DNA from: Paraspadella gotoi
Taxonomy: Eukaryota; Chaetognatha
DNA length: 64,000 nucleotides
Assembly (NCBI GenBank): GCA_051294375.1
Contig: CM119268.1
Span: 18,928,615 to 18,992,614 of the forward strand
Direction: 5' to 3'
Shown one piece after another: positions 62,511 through 64,000 of the stretch. Below the pieces are notes generated by a model. The model was not told the origin of the DNA and searched no databases. It saw only the letters and a list, made by a program, of their open reading frames with translations. Every line of letters starts with the position of its first letter. Position 1 is the first letter of the stretch. A program made the translations under genes and the position numbers.

Positions 62511-63625
62511 CTGGTGAAATAAAAAAAAAACTTAAACATACCTGCATTTTTTTGTAGAAATTCACAAAAAAGCCGACTTCAACTCGCCACCTTCGTTGAA
62601 GGGGACGTGATAAACGTCGCTCGAATTCGACTCAAATCGTATTTATGTTTCACTTAAAAAAAGATAAAAAAAAAAAAANNNNNNNNNNNNNNNNNNNNNN
62701 NNNAGGAGAGATCAGGTTCTCAATTTCAAAATTTGGAACCCAACTTACTGAAGAGAGGCGACCCCAAGTAAGAAGCGATTTTCAAATAAAGACATCCTGC
62801 TCCCGTCAACACTCGGCCGGAGTTGAAGACTCATATTCCCCTTATTTGTACTCCTCTCACCGTCAACACTCGGGCGGGGAGTTGAAGACTCATATTCCCC
62901 CTTTGTTGACATCCCTCTCGGCCGTCAACACTCGCGCGGGTGTATTGAAAGACTCATATTCCCTGTGTACATCCTCTCCCGTCAACACTCTGGGGGCTGA
63001 GTTGACAGACTCATATCCCCTTTTGTGACATCCTCTTCACCCGTCACACTCGGCGGGAGAGTTGAAGACTCAATATTCCCCTTTGTGACATCCTCTCCTC
63101 AATCGGCGGGGGGAGTTAAGCCCAATCCCCTTGTGACATCCTCCGTCAACGGCGGGGAGTTGAAGACTCATAATCCCTTTTGTGACACACGTCCTCAATT
63201 AAAGAAATCCTGCGGTGAAACGAGTTTTGATATCGCATTTTCGTGTCGAGGGAAAAGAATCGTGGAGTAATGGGTGAAACGGAGTTCGGTCCGACGAATT
63301 ACACGGTCGATTCACGATTCACAATTTGTTTCTTATTGAAAATCGCTCTTACTTGGGGTCGCCTCTCTCAGTTGGGTCCAAAATTTTAATTGAGAACCTG
63401 CTCAAACAAAAATTATACATTTAAAAAAAGAGGAGAGATCTACTTCTGGTCGAAATAAAAAAAAAACTTAAACAATTGACCTGCCATATTTTTTGTAGAA
63501 CTTCACCAAACAAAGCCGACTTCAACTCGCCACTTCGTTGAAGGGGACGTGAAAACGGTCGCTCGAAATTCGACTCAAATCGTATTTTACTGTTTCTAAA
63601 AAAAAGATATATAAACAAAAAAAGC
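62511..63625. repeat. direct repeats flanking a tandem-repeat block
   Basis: 62511-62678 (GCCGACTTCAACTCGCCA..., GTTGAAGGGGACGTGA, GACTCAAATCGTATTT) recurs at 63436-63625 in the same orientation with many indels. Between them, about 62705-62780 reappears inverted at 63330-63405 (GAGAGGCGACCCCAAGTAAG and complement). A 25-base N gap lies at 62679-62703. Confidence 0.8.
62800..63190. repeat. minisatellite of about 60 bp, about 7 degenerate copies
   Basis: Units contain GTTGAAGACTCATATTCCCC, then TTTGTGACATCCTCTC and CGTCAACACTCGGCGGG. Single-base insertions and deletions in nearly every unit look like uncorrected read errors as much as divergence. The same unit appears inverted at 63835-64000. 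Confidence 0.85.
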
Positions 63626-63834
63626 AACAAATTTTGATCCGTGAATCGACGTGAAATCGTCGGACGAACTCCCGTTTTCACACCATTCACTCCACGATTC
63701 TTATCCTCTAGCGTACGTATCAATATATCTCCTTTCGGGGCGATATCTATTAACTCGAGTACGAGCCACGTCGCCAGGGAAGTGCGAAATTGAGACAGGC
63801 CTGTGTCGCACCCCCCCCAATTTGAGTATCGAGG

Positions 63835-64000
63835 TCTCACTCCCCGCCGAGTGTTGACGGTAGAGGATGTCCGACAAAAAGGGGAATATGATCTTCACTC
63901 CCCGCCGAGTTTCTGACGGGAGAAGATGTCACAAAGAGGGAATATGAGTCCTTCCAACTCCCCGCCGAGTGGTTGACGGGAGAGGATGTCAAACAAAAGT
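63835..64000. repeat. inverted copies of the terminal minisatellite
   Basis: CTCCCCGCCGAGTG, TTGACGGGAGAGGATGTC and GGGGAATATGA are the complement of the units at 62800-63190. The array continues past the window edge. Confidence 0.85.

Overview
The window reads as nuclear DNA of an invertebrate animal, most likely an insect. Protein-coding pieces are split by GT-AG introns. Exons are GC-rich in third codon positions while introns and spacers are AT-rich. One gene is a tetraspanin, and several secreted-type histidine-rich proteins of the kind common in insect cuticle and secretions sit together. The DNA is saturated with (CT)n/(GA)n microsatellites. The species cannot be named from the sequence. 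Four N gaps, a huge inverted duplication and noisy terminal repeats show an imperfect long-read-style assembly.

Layout. 1-3071: GA-rich and AT-rich DNA with one CpG-rich patch. 3072-6641: last four exons of a tetraspanin (+). 8127-9328: 3' end of an unrecognised gene (+). 9329-14692: microsatellites, a dispersed repeat, an ambiguous GC-rich exon and a MITE-like element. 14693-15665: short unrecognised exon chain (+). 17433-21126: 3.7-kb inverted duplication with tRNA-like ends. 21699-34367: a 12.7-kb uninterrupted reading frame (+) for a giant, largely disordered protein with an internal array of 91-residue repeats. 35057-45031: seven phase-matched exons (+) ending in a stop, probably the 3' part of the same gene. 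46030-48746: 49-bp minisatellite and a TTAA-flanked nonautonomous transposon. 49261-60339: a minus-strand cluster of histidine-rich protein genes (one apparently complete, two partial, with further candidate exons). 60340-64000: spacer DNA ending in error-rich tandem and inverted repeats.

How it fits together. The giant reading frame ends in phase 0 at a possible donor (34346), and the downstream exon chain starts in phase 0 at 35057. The simplest model is one gene of about 4,636 codons starting at 21699 with its own promoter near 21.3 kb. The exon at 14861-14987 also ends in phase 0, so a giant-exon-skipping isoform from an upstream promoter is possible. The minus-strand cluster looks like a locally duplicated family of small secreted His-rich proteins. 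Several CT tracts sit directly against 3' splice sites on the strand being transcribed and probably act as oversized polypyrimidine tracts.

Exon boundaries were placed by eye from splice consensus, phase and codon bias. No similarity search was possible.
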